A DNA stretch of 33,750 bases from Candidatus Dormiibacterota bacterium (GTDB lineage Bacteria > Chloroflexota > Dormibacteria > Dormibacterales > Dormibacteraceae). Numbering within the stretch: the first letter of the stretch is position 1; every line of letters starts with the position of its first letter. The notes beneath the pieces were generated by a model, which saw nothing but the letters and a program-made list of their open reading frames with translations, did no database searches and had not been told where the DNA came from. This document shows, piece by piece, positions 8,505 through 16,745 of the stretch. The stretch is from positions 1 through 33,750 of the forward strand of contig CATPBP010000105.1 of NCBI GenBank assembly GCA_955652675.1. Direction: 5' to 3'. The translations under genes and the position numbers were made by a program.

Positions 8505-8727
8505 ATCTCTTTGAATACTTCGCCAGAGGTAGCTCGTGAATCGGTGGATAATGTAGCGGTTCAATATGGGGCCTGGAACTGATTTCCTGCGGGCGCCTCG
8601 ACTGGCACAGGACTCGGACGGCTGCCTCATCGACGAGCGGGCTCGGTAGCTGGTCGGCACCTTTGAGGGGGCGCCAGGCCTCGAAGCCATCGCGGCAGTC
8701 CGGGCCGCGGCCCGGCACCTGCAGCGC

Positions 8728-9105
8728 ATGCAGGAGCGCTGGGCCGAGAGCCAAGGGCTGAGCGAAGGCAGGCTCCAGCTGCTCTTGAAGCTCAGCCTCT
8801 TCTCGGAGGGCGTCAGCCTCGGCCACCTGGCCGAGCTGCAAAACGTCAGCCCGCGCAACATCACCGGCCTGGTCGACGGGCTCGAAGAGGCCGGGCTGGT
8901 GGAGAGGGTGCCCGACCCCGGCGACCGCCGCTCGATCCAGGCGCGGCTCACGGCGGCCGGGCGGGCGCGAGTCGATTCGATCCGCCAGCCGGCGCTGAAG
9001 CTGCAGTCTCCGCTCACAGACGGGTTCACCCGTGAGGAGCTCGTGCAGCTCCGGCACCTCGCATTGAAGCTGCTGGCAAACGCTCAGAGCCTGACAATGG
9101 ACTAG
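8728..9105 (+). CDS. MarR-family regulator, N-terminus interrupted by an in-frame stop
   Basis: The 125-residue frame from the ATG at 8728 holds a MarR winged helix: LGHLAELQNVSPRNITGLVDGLEEAGLVER then the wing DPGDRRSIQARLTAAGRA. MarR proteins are usually about 140-160 residues and begin with a dimerisation helix. That helix is encoded just upstream in the same frame (residues like GLEAIAAVRAAARHLQR at about 8677-8727). It continues back to an ATG at 8566 through a single TAG at 8647-8649. So either the gene is broken or the functional start is at 8728 or a rare CTG at 8650. The MFS pump gene starts 16 bases downstream, the classic regulator-pump arrangement. Confidence 0.8.
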   Translation: MQERWAESQGLSEGRLQLLLKLSLFSEGVSLGHLAELQNVSPRNITGLVDGLEEAGLVERVPDPGDRRSIQARLTAAGRARVDSIRQPALKLQSPLTDGFTREELVQLRHLALKLLANAQSLTMD

Positions 9106-9121
9106 CAAAGGACTTGGGAAT

Positions 9122-11035
9122 ATGGCTGTAGTCCAAGATCGCCGGCCGCCGGCCCAGCCGCAGACGGCCCGCGTGCCGCCGCCAGGCCAGCCGTCGTTGA
9201 TGTCGCTGCCCCCACGCACGAAGCTGGCGATCATGGGCGCGGTCCTGCTGACCATGTTCCTGGCCTCGCTGGACCAGACCGTGGTGGGCACCGCCCTTCC
9301 GCGAATCGTCACCGACCTGAACGGTGCCAGCCTCTACGCATGGGTGGTGACCGCGTACCTGCTGTCGTCGACGGTGACGGTACCGATCTACGGAAAGTTC
9401 TCGGACGTGTTCGGTCGAAAGGTGATGCTGATGATCGGCGTCTGCCTCTTCCTTGCCGGCTCGGGGCTCTCCGGGGCCGCTCAGAGCATGAACCAGCTGG
9501 TCGCGTTCCGCGCCGTGCAGGGACTTGGCGCGGGTGCGCTGTTCCCGATCGTGCTAGCGACCATCGGTGATCTCTACAGCCCGCGTGAGCGGGGCCGGTT
9601 CCAGGGCCTCTTCGGTGCCGTCTTCGGCTTGAGCTTCATCGTCGGCCCCTTCATCGGCGGCTGGATCACCGACCACGTCAGCTGGCACTGGGTCTTCTAC
9701 GTCAACGTACCGTTCGGTATCGCGGCCCTGGCCGTCCTGGCGATAGTCCTTCCCAGCGCCGGACGCCGGCAGGCGTCGATACGTGACCTCGACTACCTGG
9801 GGATCGTCCTCTTCACGGCGGGCGTCGTGCCCTTCATGCTCGGTCTCTCCAACAAGGGGAGCGTGAGCAGCACGGGCCAGCTGGCCAACTGGACCGACCG
9901 GGACGTGGGTGGCTACATCGTGCTCGGCCTGGTCGTGCTGGCCGTCTTCCTGTTCTTCGAGGCGCGGGCGAAGGAACCCATACTCCCGTTGGATCTGTTC
10001 AAGCGTCGGGACTACGCGGTGAGCATGGCGGCGGTCTTCGTATTCGGCATCGCCATGTTCGCGGCGGTGATCTTCATGCCGCGCTTCTACCAGACGGTCC
10101 GCGGCATCAGCGCCACCGCCTCCGGCTACTACATCTGGCCGCTGCTGGTCGGACTGATGGGGGGAAGCATCGGGACCGGTCAGATCATTAGCCGGGTCGG
10201 CCGCTACAAGTGGCTCATGGTGGGCGGCGCGGCCGTGCTGCTGATCGGCGGGTTTCTGCTCACTCACCTGACCGCCGGCGTCTCCGACTGGGAGCTCTGG
10301 CTCTGGATGCTCCTACTGGGGCTCGGCATCGGTCCGGCGATGGCGGGCTACACGGTGGTGGTTCAGAACTCGGTGCCGATGAACCGCTTGGGCGTGGCAA
10401 CCAGCACGCTCACCTTCCTGCGCCAGATCGGCGCCTCGGTTGGGCTGGCCGCGGCCGGCACCATCTTCTCATCGTCCTTCGCCAACCGGCTTCCGACCAA
10501 CCTCGCTGAACAGGGTGTGCCGCAGCAGCTGATCCCCCAGTTGGTCAAGCTGGCGGGCGCGCTGCAGAACGTCGGCAACGGCCGCCCTTTGCTCGAGCGG
10601 ATCCTACAGGGGCCGCTTCAGCCGTTTATTCCAAAGGTCATCGCCGGAGCCAACGACGCCATGGCGCTCGCGATCGGTGACCTTTTCTGGATCACCATCG
10701 TCGCCGGCGTGCTGGGCCTGGCCTTCACCCTGGTCCTGCGTGACCTGCCGCTGCGCAGCGTCGCTGAGATGCAGGCCCTGGGGGGGCGGCCGGAGGCCGT
10801 ACCGGAAGCGCGCCGGTCGGCGGTCCGGCTGCTGGCGGCCGCGAGCAGCTACGCGGTCCTTCGCCGGCGCGGACCGGTGCCGCGAGCCGTCGTCGAGCTG
10901 GTGTCCGCGGCTCTCGACGAGTACCTGAGCAGCCGTCCCGGGAAGGAGTTCCAGGCGGCAGGCCACTCGGCCGAGGCCCCGAGAGGAGACGGATCCACGC
11001 GACTGTCCACTGAGGACGCGAGGAGCTCCATATGA
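9122..11035 (+). CDS. DHA2-family MFS drug efflux transporter (EmrB/QacA type)
   Basis: A 637-residue membrane protein with a Pro-rich cytoplasmic start and then 14 predicted helices. The DHA2 motifs are visible: LDQTVVGTALPRI (motif D1, about 49-61), GKFSDVFGRK (motif A, 91-100), and GLSFIVGPFIGG (antiporter motif C, 169-180). A long loop near residues 450-530 separates late helices and the C-terminal 100 residues are soluble. Family members are proton-drug antiporters in the cytoplasmic membrane. The gene follows the MarR gene by 16 bases and overlaps the next small membrane-protein gene by four bases (ATGA), so it is the core of a drug-resistance operon. Confidence 0.93.
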   Translation: MAVVQDRRPPAQPQTARVPPPGQPSLMSLPPRTKLAIMGAVLLTMFLASLDQTVVGTALPRIVTDLNGASLYAWVVTAYLLSSTVTVPIYGKFSDVFGRKVMLMIGVCLFLAGSGLSGAAQSMNQLVAFRAVQGLGAGALFPIVLATIGDLYSPRERGRFQGLFGAVFGLSFIVGPFIGGWITDHVSWHWVFYVNVPFGIAALAVLAIVLPSAGRRQASIRDLDYLGIVLFTAGVVPFMLGLSNKGSVSSTGQLANWTDRDVGGYIVLGLVVLAVFLFFEARAKEPILPLDLFKRRDYAVSMAAVFVFGIAMFAAVIFMPRFYQTVRGISATASGYYIWPLLVGLMGGSIGTGQIISRVGRYKWLMVGGAAVLLIGGFLLTHLTAGVSDWELWLWMLLLGLGIGPAMAGYTVVVQNSVPMNRLGVATSTLTFLRQIGASVGLAAAGTIFSSSFANRLPTNLAEQGVPQQLIPQLVKLAGALQNVGNGRPLLERILQGPLQPFIPKVIAGANDAMALAIGDLFWITIVAGVLGLAFTLVLRDLPLRSVAEMQALGGRPEAVPEARRSAVRLLAAASSYAVLRRRGPVPRAVVELVSAALDEYLSSRPGKEFQAAGHSAEAPRGDGSTRLSTEDARSSI

Positions 11036-11454
11036 CGCTGCGAGCGGTGCTGGCCTTGGCCTGGTCACTGATCATGGGCCTGGCAGGGGGCTGGCTCATC
11101 CTCAGCCCATGGGCGGTTGGACAGCAGCCCAGCAGTGGGGACTGGACCGCCGTGACCAACGCGCAGGTCAGGACCGGTGTCGGCCTGCTGGTGCTCGCTA
11201 TCATCGGCCTCGTGCTGGCGATCGCCGAAGGCGTCTCCGTCCTTCGCAAGGCGGGCGTCCTCATTCGCAGGGTCCCAGCCGCGGAACCGGGGGAGGCGCA
11301 GTTGGCCGCGCGGGACGGGCCGGCGGCTTCAACGGGAGACCTCGACCGAGCCTTGATCTCGCTGGCCAGCACGCTGGCTGCGGACCTCGACCGCAACCGT
11401 CGGCCTGGCGCTTCGGAAGCGGCCAGGAGCGTCGAAGCCAGGGGGGAGGACTGA
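11032..11454 (+). CDS. Small two-helix membrane protein, SPW-repeat-like
   Basis: The 140-residue product starts at an ATG overlapping the pump stop. It has a first hydrophobic helix (about 5-25) ending in LILSPWAVG, a short extracellular-type loop DWTAVTNAQ, and a second helix (about 48-66, GVGLLVLAIIGLVLAI), then a charged cytoplasmic tail. The SPW motif and helix-loop-helix plan resemble SPW-repeat membrane proteins. It shares this plan with the next gene, suggesting duplication. Function unknown. Translational coupling with the pump suggests an accessory role in efflux or membrane stress. Confidence 0.7.
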   Translation: MTLRAVLALAWSLIMGLAGGWLILSPWAVGQQPSSGDWTAVTNAQVRTGVGLLVLAIIGLVLAIAEGVSVLRKAGVLIRRVPAAEPGEAQLAARDGPAASTGDLDRALISLASTLAADLDRNRRPGASEAARSVEARGED

Positions 11455-11459
11455 TCCCG

Positions 11460-11729
11460 ATGCGAGGCTCGATCCGGCTCTCTGTGATCTTCGTCGTCGG
11501 GGCGATATTGGGTGTCTGGAGCTTCATCGAGCCGTGGGTCATCGACTATGGGTTTGGCGCCCAGCACCAGTGGAGTCCGTCCACCTGGTCGAATGTCTGG
11601 ATTGGCGCCCTCGTGACGGGTGCCAGCCTGGTGGGGCTCGTGCTCACCTTCGCGACCGGGCTTCGCGCCGCCGCGCGAGCTTCTGTGGCAGAGCCAGTGG
11701 AGCCTGAGGTCGCTCCCCAGAGGTCGTGA
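11460..11729 (+). CDS. Second small two-helix membrane protein, SPW-like paralogue
   Basis: The 89-residue product from the ATG at 11460 begins five bases after the previous stop. Helix one (about 7-24) ends SFIEPWVIDYG, then STWSNVWIGALV opens helix two (about 47-65), followed by a short acidic/Pro tail. The x-P-W and W-x-N-V-x-x-G positions mirror both the SPW-repeat family and the upstream gene. An open frame extends upstream of this ATG, but that extension overlaps the previous gene in another frame and has no membrane-protein character, so this start is preferred. Probably the last gene of the MarR-MFS operon. Confidence 0.7.
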   Translation: MRGSIRLSVIFVVGAILGVWSFIEPWVIDYGFGAQHQWSPSTWSNVWIGALVTGASLVGLVLTFATGLRAAARASVAEPVEPEVAPQRS

Positions 11730-11831
11730 GCGGGCGATGGCGCGGCCGCCGTGTCGCCGGCGATGAGATCCTCTACCTCGAGGGGCGGGGATGAACAGCC
11801 GACCAGCAACAGACCCTGAGGAGGTTAAGAC

Positions 11832-12110
11832 ATGACCGAGATCCGGCGACCCACGAGCGAAGAGGCCCGGCGCGTGGGCGATGCGATCGGGGTCGACTGG
11901 AGCCGCTTCGACCTCGAGCAGTTCCGCTTCGGCATGGACGTCGAGTTCGAGCATGGCTCCCACGATCCGCAGACGGACGTGACCGGCGACGATCCGATCC
12001 TGACCGGCAAGATCGCACTCGCGCACATGAAGGAGTTCCCCGACTACTACGAGCGCCTGGAGCGCATGGAAGAAGAAGCCAAGCGCGAATGGGCCGCGAA
12101 GGAGTCCTGA
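11832..12110 (+). CDS. DUF5661-family small acidic protein
   Basis: The 92-residue soluble protein has an AGGAGG site eight bases before its ATG. The run ARRVGDAIGVDWSRFD, then EQFRFGMDVEFEHG, then DDPILTGKIALAHMKEFPDYYERL is characteristic of DUF5661 proteins. These are short, acidic and helical, and are found both in phages and in environmental bacteria. Biochemical role unknown. It is about 100 bases after the pump operon and about 150 bases before the DUF899 gene, so probably monocistronic. Confidence 0.8.
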   Translation: MTEIRRPTSEEARRVGDAIGVDWSRFDLEQFRFGMDVEFEHGSHDPQTDVTGDDPILTGKIALAHMKEFPDYYERLERMEEEAKREWAAKES

Positions 12111-12259
12111 CCGGGCCCGCGGGCGCGTGTCTGAAGCAGGACGGTCCCCCCGCTACGGTGCTGGAGGGGTCTTCTGTGAGCTCGAGATAGCAGGCGTAAA
12201 AGCTGGTTTCATCAGGTAGTGGTACCGGCACGCGGACCTATACGAGAGGAGACAAGACC

Positions 12260-13009
12260 ATGAGCCTGCCGGAGATCGTCAGTCGCGAGGAGTGGACCCG
12301 CGCACGCGTTGCGCTCCTCGAACGGGAGAAAGCACTTACCAGGGCACGGGACGAGCTCGCCGCCGAGCGTCGTCGCTTGCCGATGGTCGAGGTGACCGAG
12401 GATTACCGCTTCACCGCCGCGGGCGGCAGCATTCGAACACTGCTTGACCTCTTCGAAGGCCGCCACCAGCTCATCGTCGACCACTACATGTTCGACCCCG
12501 ACTGGGAGAACGGCTGCATGAGCTGCGCCGGTCGAGTGGACCAGTACGGCAGCACTGCCCACTTGCACGAGCGTGACACCACGATCGCCGTCGTGTCCCG
12601 GGCGCCGATCGAGAAGATCGAGCGCTGGAAGCGCAAGATGGGCTGGACCTTCCCCTGGTACTCGAGCCTTGGCAGTCGGTTCAACTTCGACTACGGCGTC
12701 TCCTTCGACGCGACCGTCGAAGACCCCGCCTACAACTACCGTTCCGCCGCTGAGTGGCAGGCACGGGGCATGCCGGCGCCGGAGGGTGAGCTGCACGGCA
12801 CCAGCGTATTTCTGCGCGACGGCGGGTGCGTCTTCCACACGTACTCGACCTACGGCCGCGGCACCGAGCAGGTCGGCGGCACGCACTACTACCTCGACAT
12901 GACCGCGCTCGGCCGCCAAGAGGACTGGGAGGAGCCGAAGGGCCGCGCGGAGTCCCTCGGCCCGCGCGCGGACCAGGCTGGCGCGGGCGCAGCCTCCGGG
13001 CGCAGCTGA
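12260..13009 (+). CDS. DUF899-family thioredoxin-fold protein
   Basis: The 249-residue product has a GAGAGGAGACAAG site before the ATG. The start LPEIVSREEWTRARVALLEREKALTRARDEL, the RRLPMVEVTEDYRF block and GGSIRTLLDLFEGRHQLIVDHYMF are diagnostic of DUF899. This family is predicted to have a thioredoxin-like fold and is often annotated only by number. A CxxC pair is present at residues 86 and 89 (GCMSC), in the position expected for a redox or metal site. Towards the end SVFLRDGGCVFHTYSTYGRGTE and YLDMTALGRQEDWEEPKGR complete the family. Cytoplasmic; substrate unknown. Confidence 0.88.
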   Translation: MSLPEIVSREEWTRARVALLEREKALTRARDELAAERRRLPMVEVTEDYRFTAAGGSIRTLLDLFEGRHQLIVDHYMFDPDWENGCMSCAGRVDQYGSTAHLHERDTTIAVVSRAPIEKIERWKRKMGWTFPWYSSLGSRFNFDYGVSFDATVEDPAYNYRSAAEWQARGMPAPEGELHGTSVFLRDGGCVFHTYSTYGRGTEQVGGTHYYLDMTALGRQEDWEEPKGRAESLGPRADQAGAGAASGRS

Positions 13010-13214
13010 GCACATTGCGCGGGCCGGTCGGCCGGTACATCCGCGTCTTGAACGGTGACTCCTATCGTCTCCGGCAAGCCAAAGCCGTGGTCCGGCCGAA
13101 GAGCTGAGAACAGCACCAGCAGATTCACGGCTCCCTTGCCTGCCTTCCTATGCCATCCTGGCTGCCCCAGTATTCCATTGAAAACAGCCATGCCTCTTGC
13201 GAACCGCATGCGTA

Positions 13215-13229
13215 GTTGGATTATCCAAC
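13215..13229. promoter_or_regulatory. 15-bp palindrome upstream of HxlR gene, candidate operator
   Basis: GTTGGAT-T-ATCCAAC is a perfect inverted repeat with one central base, about 64 bases before the HxlR start. The AT content here is well above the surrounding DNA. HxlR regulators bind short palindromes in their own promoters, so autoregulation is a reasonable guess. Otherwise the 13010-13292 gap holds no gene that I can support. Confidence 0.45.
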
Positions 13230-13292
13230 GTAATGCCCGCCATCATTGCAGGAACGGTTGGAATGTCAAACTGAATTTGCTAGGCTCATGTC

Positions 13293-13772
13293 GTGGGCAC
13301 GTCTGAGTCCGACGTTCGGCGCTGTTCGATCGCCGGGGCACTCGATCTGGTGGGGGATCGCTGGTCGCTGCTTGTACTCCGCGAGCTGGCATACGGGCAG
13401 CATCGGTTCTCGGATATCCAGCGCCGCACGGGCGCCCCGCGCGACATCCTCACCGCACGGCTCAGAAAGCTCGAGTCAGTCGGCATCCTGCACCGAGCCC
13501 CTGATCCAGAGCGGCCGACGCGGCAGTTGTACGGGGTCAGCACCGCTGGCGCGGAGCTGACCCCGGTGCTTCTGGCGCTCAAAGAATGGGGCGATCGCCA
13601 CGTCAATCCGGGTGATGAACCGGTCGTGACCGAACACGTATGTGGGGCGATCTTTCACCCCCGCACACACTGCGCATACTGCGGCAGCCCGCTCGAGCGA
13701 GGCGAGCTCCGGATCGTCGGCGGCGACGCGCCACTACCGAGCTTCGAGGTCCCGAAGCAGGGATCTGGGTAG
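13293..13772 (+). CDS. HxlR-family transcriptional regulator with C-terminal Cys cluster
   Basis: The 159-residue product starts with GTG. The HxlR winged-helix runs from CSIAGALDLVGDRWSLLVLRELAYG through RFSDIQRRTGAPRDILTARLRKLESVGIL, with Cys11 at the redox-sensing position known in relatives such as YodB. After the usual family length (about 110 residues) there is an extension with Cys117, His126, Cys127 and Cys130 (HVC...HCAYCG), which looks like a zinc-ribbon or redox cluster. It probably senses thiol-active or quinone-like stress. The neighbouring DUF899 redox-type gene is a plausible target. It converges on the two-component operon. Confidence 0.88.
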   Translation: MGTSESDVRRCSIAGALDLVGDRWSLLVLRELAYGQHRFSDIQRRTGAPRDILTARLRKLESVGILHRAPDPERPTRQLYGVSTAGAELTPVLLALKEWGDRHVNPGDEPVVTEHVCGAIFHPRTHCAYCGSPLERGELRIVGGDAPLPSFEVPKQGSG

Positions 13773-13846
13773 CGAAAGCGCGTAGTCGAGGAAGCAGCTG
13801 GCGCGACTATGCCCGAGACGGCCTTGCGGTCGTGTGCACATGGCAC

Positions 13847-14521
13847 TCAGTTGGTTGCTGCTCGGAGATAGGCGAGGACGGCAGCAACCCGGCGGCTGAG
13901 CAGCCGCTCCTCGGACAGGCCGAGCTTCGAGAAGATCGAGTTGACGTACTTCTCGACTGATGACTCTGAAAGGTGGAGGCTGTCTGCGATCGACGAGTTC
14001 GACTTGCCCTCTGCCATCTCCCGCAGAACCTGGACCTCGCGCTCGCCGAGCAGGCGCAGGGGCGACTCAGCCCGGCGCGATCGGTAGTCGACAAGCCGCT
14101 CGACAACGCCGGAATCGACGACCGAACGGCCGGCGGCGACCTCGCGCAGCGCGTGCAGCAGCTCGTCCAGTTCGCCGACCCGGGTCTTCAGCAGGTAGCC
14201 GAGGCCGTCGGTTCCATCCTTCAACAGCTGCACCGCATATGCGGCGTCCGAGTGCTGGGAGAGCACTACAACGCCTATCGCGGGATGCCGCTTGCGGATC
14301 GTGTGCGCAGCCTCGATGCCCTCGACCTGGTGGCCAGGAGGCATCCGGATGTCGGTCAGAACGGCGTCGGGGCGCAGGCCGTCGACGGCCTGCAGCAGCT
14401 CCACGGCATTTGTCACTGAGGCCAGAACGTCAACCTCACCCGAATCCTCGAGCAAGCGTCTCGTGCCCTCGCGCACCAGGTAGTTGTCCTCCGCGATGAT
14501 CACACGCAGCCGTTCACGCAT
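13847..14521 (-). CDS. NarL/FixJ-type response regulator
   Basis: The ATG at 14521 gives 224 residues. The receiver domain begins RVIIAEDNYLVREG, has the phospho-acceptor Asp57 in LTDIRMP and the conserved Lys in GYLLKTRV. A LuxR-type HTH follows, from LLGEREVQVLREMAEGKSNSSIADSLHLSESSVEKYVNSIFSKLGL. An upstream extension in the same frame would overlap the kinase gene and reads as junk, so the later ATG is preferred. It overlaps the kinase 3' end by eight bases, giving a coupled two-component pair. The repeated CCGCAA boxes upstream of the kinase are candidate targets. Confidence 0.92.
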   Translation of the reverse strand: MRERLRVIIAEDNYLVREGTRRLLEDSGEVDVLASVTNAVELLQAVDGLRPDAVLTDIRMPPGHQVEGIEAAHTIRKRHPAIGVVVLSQHSDAAYAVQLLKDGTDGLGYLLKTRVGELDELLHALREVAAGRSVVDSGVVERLVDYRSRRAESPLRLLGEREVQVLREMAEGKSNSSIADSLHLSESSVEKYVNSIFSKLGLSEERLLSRRVAAVLAYLRAATN

Positions 14522-16562
14522 CCGCGCTCTCCGGTGCGGGCAGATAGGCGCGCAGTTCAGTACCGTGGCCGGGCCTGCTCGCCACCTCCACCCGGCCGCC
14601 AAGCGCCTGGATGCGGTCCTCGAGACCGCGCAGACCGGAGAGCTTCACGCCTGCGGGCTCGAATCCGCGCCCATCGTCCTCGACCTCGATCACCAATTGG
14701 CCCGGCTTGGAGTGGAAGCGAACGTGGACGTGGCTGGCGGACGCGTACTTGAGGATGTTCGCCAGTCCCTCTGAAACGAAGAAGTAGGCCGCGCCCTCCA
14801 GCTCAAGCGGGAAGCGGACACCCTGTCCCAGCCCGTTGGCTCGAACCTCGACCGGCACCGTCATCCGCGTGGCGCGCTCTTCGACAGCCTCGATCAGGCC
14901 CCGGTCGGTGAGGATCGCGGGGTGGATCCCGCGGGCCAGCTCCTGCAGGCCTTCCAGCGCCCGCTGCGCGTCAACCTGCGCCTCGCGCAGCGTGCGTTCG
15001 GCCAGGTTTCGGTCGCGACGCAGCTGGTTGCGGGCCAGCCCAAGGCGCGCGAGCAGGCCCACCAGCTCCTGCTGGACCCCATCGTGGAGGTCGCGCTCCA
15101 GCCGCCGCCGGCCGACCTCCTCGGCCTGGACCAGTCGTGCCCGAGACGCCGCCAGCTCCCTGAGGTGATGCGAGAGCTCGGCCGACAGATGCGAATTGCG
15201 GATCGCGAGCCCGGCCTGGCGGCCGAGCGTGTTCAGCAGCTCCTGATCGGCGGCCTGATAGCGGCCTTCCACCTTGGGGCCGCACTCGATGGTCCCGACC
15301 ACGCTGTCGCCGTGAACCAGCGCCGCCGAGAGCACCACCGTGCCGGCGTCCGCCGGGACAATCCCAGCCGTAGCGACCGGCGTCGGCTCGGGTCGGTTGA
15401 GCACCACACGCACCCAACTCGCGCCCAGGCCGGAGTGGACCGCACCAGCCACCCTGCCGGCCACCTCCTCCGCCGCGACCGTCCACTGGAGGCGCACGCC
15501 GAGCTGGCTGATCAACTCGTACCCGGAGAGCCGCGGGCCGAAGACCAACCGGTCGGCAAGCTTCTCCAGGCGGCGGCGGGCGGGCTGGAACACGAGCGTG
15601 GCAACGATGGTGAGCAAGACCGCAAGCACCAGGGGCACCCGCTGCCCAACTGCGATGCCAAACGCCGCGGCCACGATCACGTAGATCCCTGCGATCAGCG
15701 CCCAGAGGACGCCATAGACCACCGACCGCCGGATCACATCGTCGATATCGAGGCTGCGGTGGGTGACGATCCCCATCGCCAGGCCGGCCGGCAGCAGAGC
15801 CAGTGTGCCCAGGTACTGTCCCGCCCCCAACCAGAAGGGAATCGCCGGGGGCCCTGGTTCGACCGCGACCGCCACGAAGCTGATCCCAGCCAGTGTCACG
15901 GCGTACAGCGGCCACTTGATCTGCCGGCGCTGCTCGTCGCCAAAGCGCCGGTAGCGCAAGACGAGCAGCACCAAGGCAGGCCCGGTCGCCACGACCGTAG
16001 CCGCCATAACTGCCCCCGCCGCCGCCCCGACCGGCTCCAGCCCGGGCACATAGAGCGGGCTGCTCGCGTCGAGCGCCACCCAGCCCCAGTTGCTGGCACC
16101 GAGCCGTGGCGATCCGAGGAGGTGCAACAGCAGCACCGGCACGAAGGCCAGTGGAAGCCCGCGCACGATCCAGCGCTCGTATCGCCGCTGGTACTTCCCA
16201 TCGGGGAAGGTGGCAAAGACCGCCATCCCCGCGGCCAGCACCGCCCAGGAGGCGGCGTCGTCCACCACGACCGCGAGCCATGCATGGCCCACATCAGGAT
16301 GCACGGTGGCCGCCAACGCAACGCCAGCGCCGACGCCCTTGCCGATGGCCAGCAAGGTGGCCATGACCAGAAGGAGCCACGCCGCTCGATTGGCCGGCCG
16401 CGCCATGTACGCCAGCGCGCCGGCGACGTAGAAGGCCAGGCCGGTCCCCACGTCGACCGCCGCGCCCGACAGTTGCCCGCCGCGCAGGTCGAGCACCGCT
16501 ACCGCCACCAGGGCAACGGCGCCTGGTAGCAGCCACCAGGCGTTGGCGCTTCGAGCGGTCAC
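14514..16562 (-). CDS. Membrane sensor histidine kinase (NarX/DesK-like, HisKA_3) with GAF-like region
   Basis: From the GTG at 16562 the protein has 682 residues. The first half carries about eight membrane helices, up to about residue 330. A GAF-like domain follows (about 345-460, from SGYELISQLGVRLQWTVAA). Then comes a coiled linker and the HisKA_3 site RRRLERDLHDGVQQELVGL with phospho-His about residue 493, and an HATPase_c domain (EGLANILKYA, EDDGRGF, SGLRGLEDRI) to the end. A longer TTG start at 16658 is possible but would place the CCGCAA repeat region inside the gene and gives an unconvincing leader. It pairs with the regulator at 13847-14521. The ligand is not evident. Confidence 0.88.
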   Translation of the reverse strand: MTARSANAWWLLPGAVALVAVAVLDLRGGQLSGAAVDVGTGLAFYVAGALAYMARPANRAAWLLLVMATLLAIGKGVGAGVALAATVHPDVGHAWLAVVVDDAASWAVLAAGMAVFATFPDGKYQRRYERWIVRGLPLAFVPVLLLHLLGSPRLGASNWGWVALDASSPLYVPGLEPVGAAAGAVMAATVVATGPALVLLVLRYRRFGDEQRRQIKWPLYAVTLAGISFVAVAVEPGPPAIPFWLGAGQYLGTLALLPAGLAMGIVTHRSLDIDDVIRRSVVYGVLWALIAGIYVIVAAAFGIAVGQRVPLVLAVLLTIVATLVFQPARRRLEKLADRLVFGPRLSGYELISQLGVRLQWTVAAEEVAGRVAGAVHSGLGASWVRVVLNRPEPTPVATAGIVPADAGTVVLSAALVHGDSVVGTIECGPKVEGRYQAADQELLNTLGRQAGLAIRNSHLSAELSHHLRELAASRARLVQAEEVGRRRLERDLHDGVQQELVGLLARLGLARNQLRRDRNLAERTLREAQVDAQRALEGLQELARGIHPAILTDRGLIEAVEERATRMTVPVEVRANGLGQGVRFPLELEGAAYFFVSEGLANILKYASASHVHVRFHSKPGQLVIEVEDDGRGFEPAGVKLSGLRGLEDRIQALGGRVEVASRPGHGTELRAYLPAPESADA

Positions 16563-16586
16563 TCCTACATCTTCGTCCGGCGGCTG

Positions 16587-16646
16587 CCGCAAGCAGTGGG
16601 GGTGTACCGCAAAAACCGGTGCGGAAATCCGCAATCGCGACCGCAA
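16587..16646. promoter_or_regulatory. Four spaced CCGCAA boxes in divergent promoter region
   Basis: CCGCAA occurs at 16587-16592, 16607-16612, 16629-16634 and 16641-16646 (TTGCGG on the other strand), spaced 20, 22 and 12 bases, close to whole helical turns. One copy lies in the inverted repeat TGCGGA-AA-TCCGCA at 16620-16633. A reverse copy TTGCGG is at 16696-16701. The cluster sits between the two-component operon and the divergent membrane-protein gene and is a candidate regulator-binding array. Confidence 0.55.
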
Positions 16647-16745
16647 GAACTTCTGCAAGGGGCCAGGTACGGATTTGAGCGAGCGCCGTCTAGCTTTGCG
16701 GCCACGGGCTCTTCTGAGCTCGAAAACCTTGACTGGAGGTCGTCA

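Noticed and set aside
12212-13015. 267-residue minus-strand frame opposite the DUF899 gene
   Set aside because: Antisense shadow; the plus strand encodes a complete DUF899 protein with a ribosome site.
14922-16529. Long open frame on the plus strand opposite the histidine kinase (about 535 residues)
   Set aside because: The composition is Arg/His/Pro/Gln-rich with no domains. It is the high-GC antisense shadow of a clearly recognisable kinase.
16563-16658. TTG start at 16658 extending the histidine kinase by 32 residues
   Set aside because: The extension covers the CCGCAA repeat array and has no signal or domain character. The first membrane helix begins soon after the GTG at 16562.
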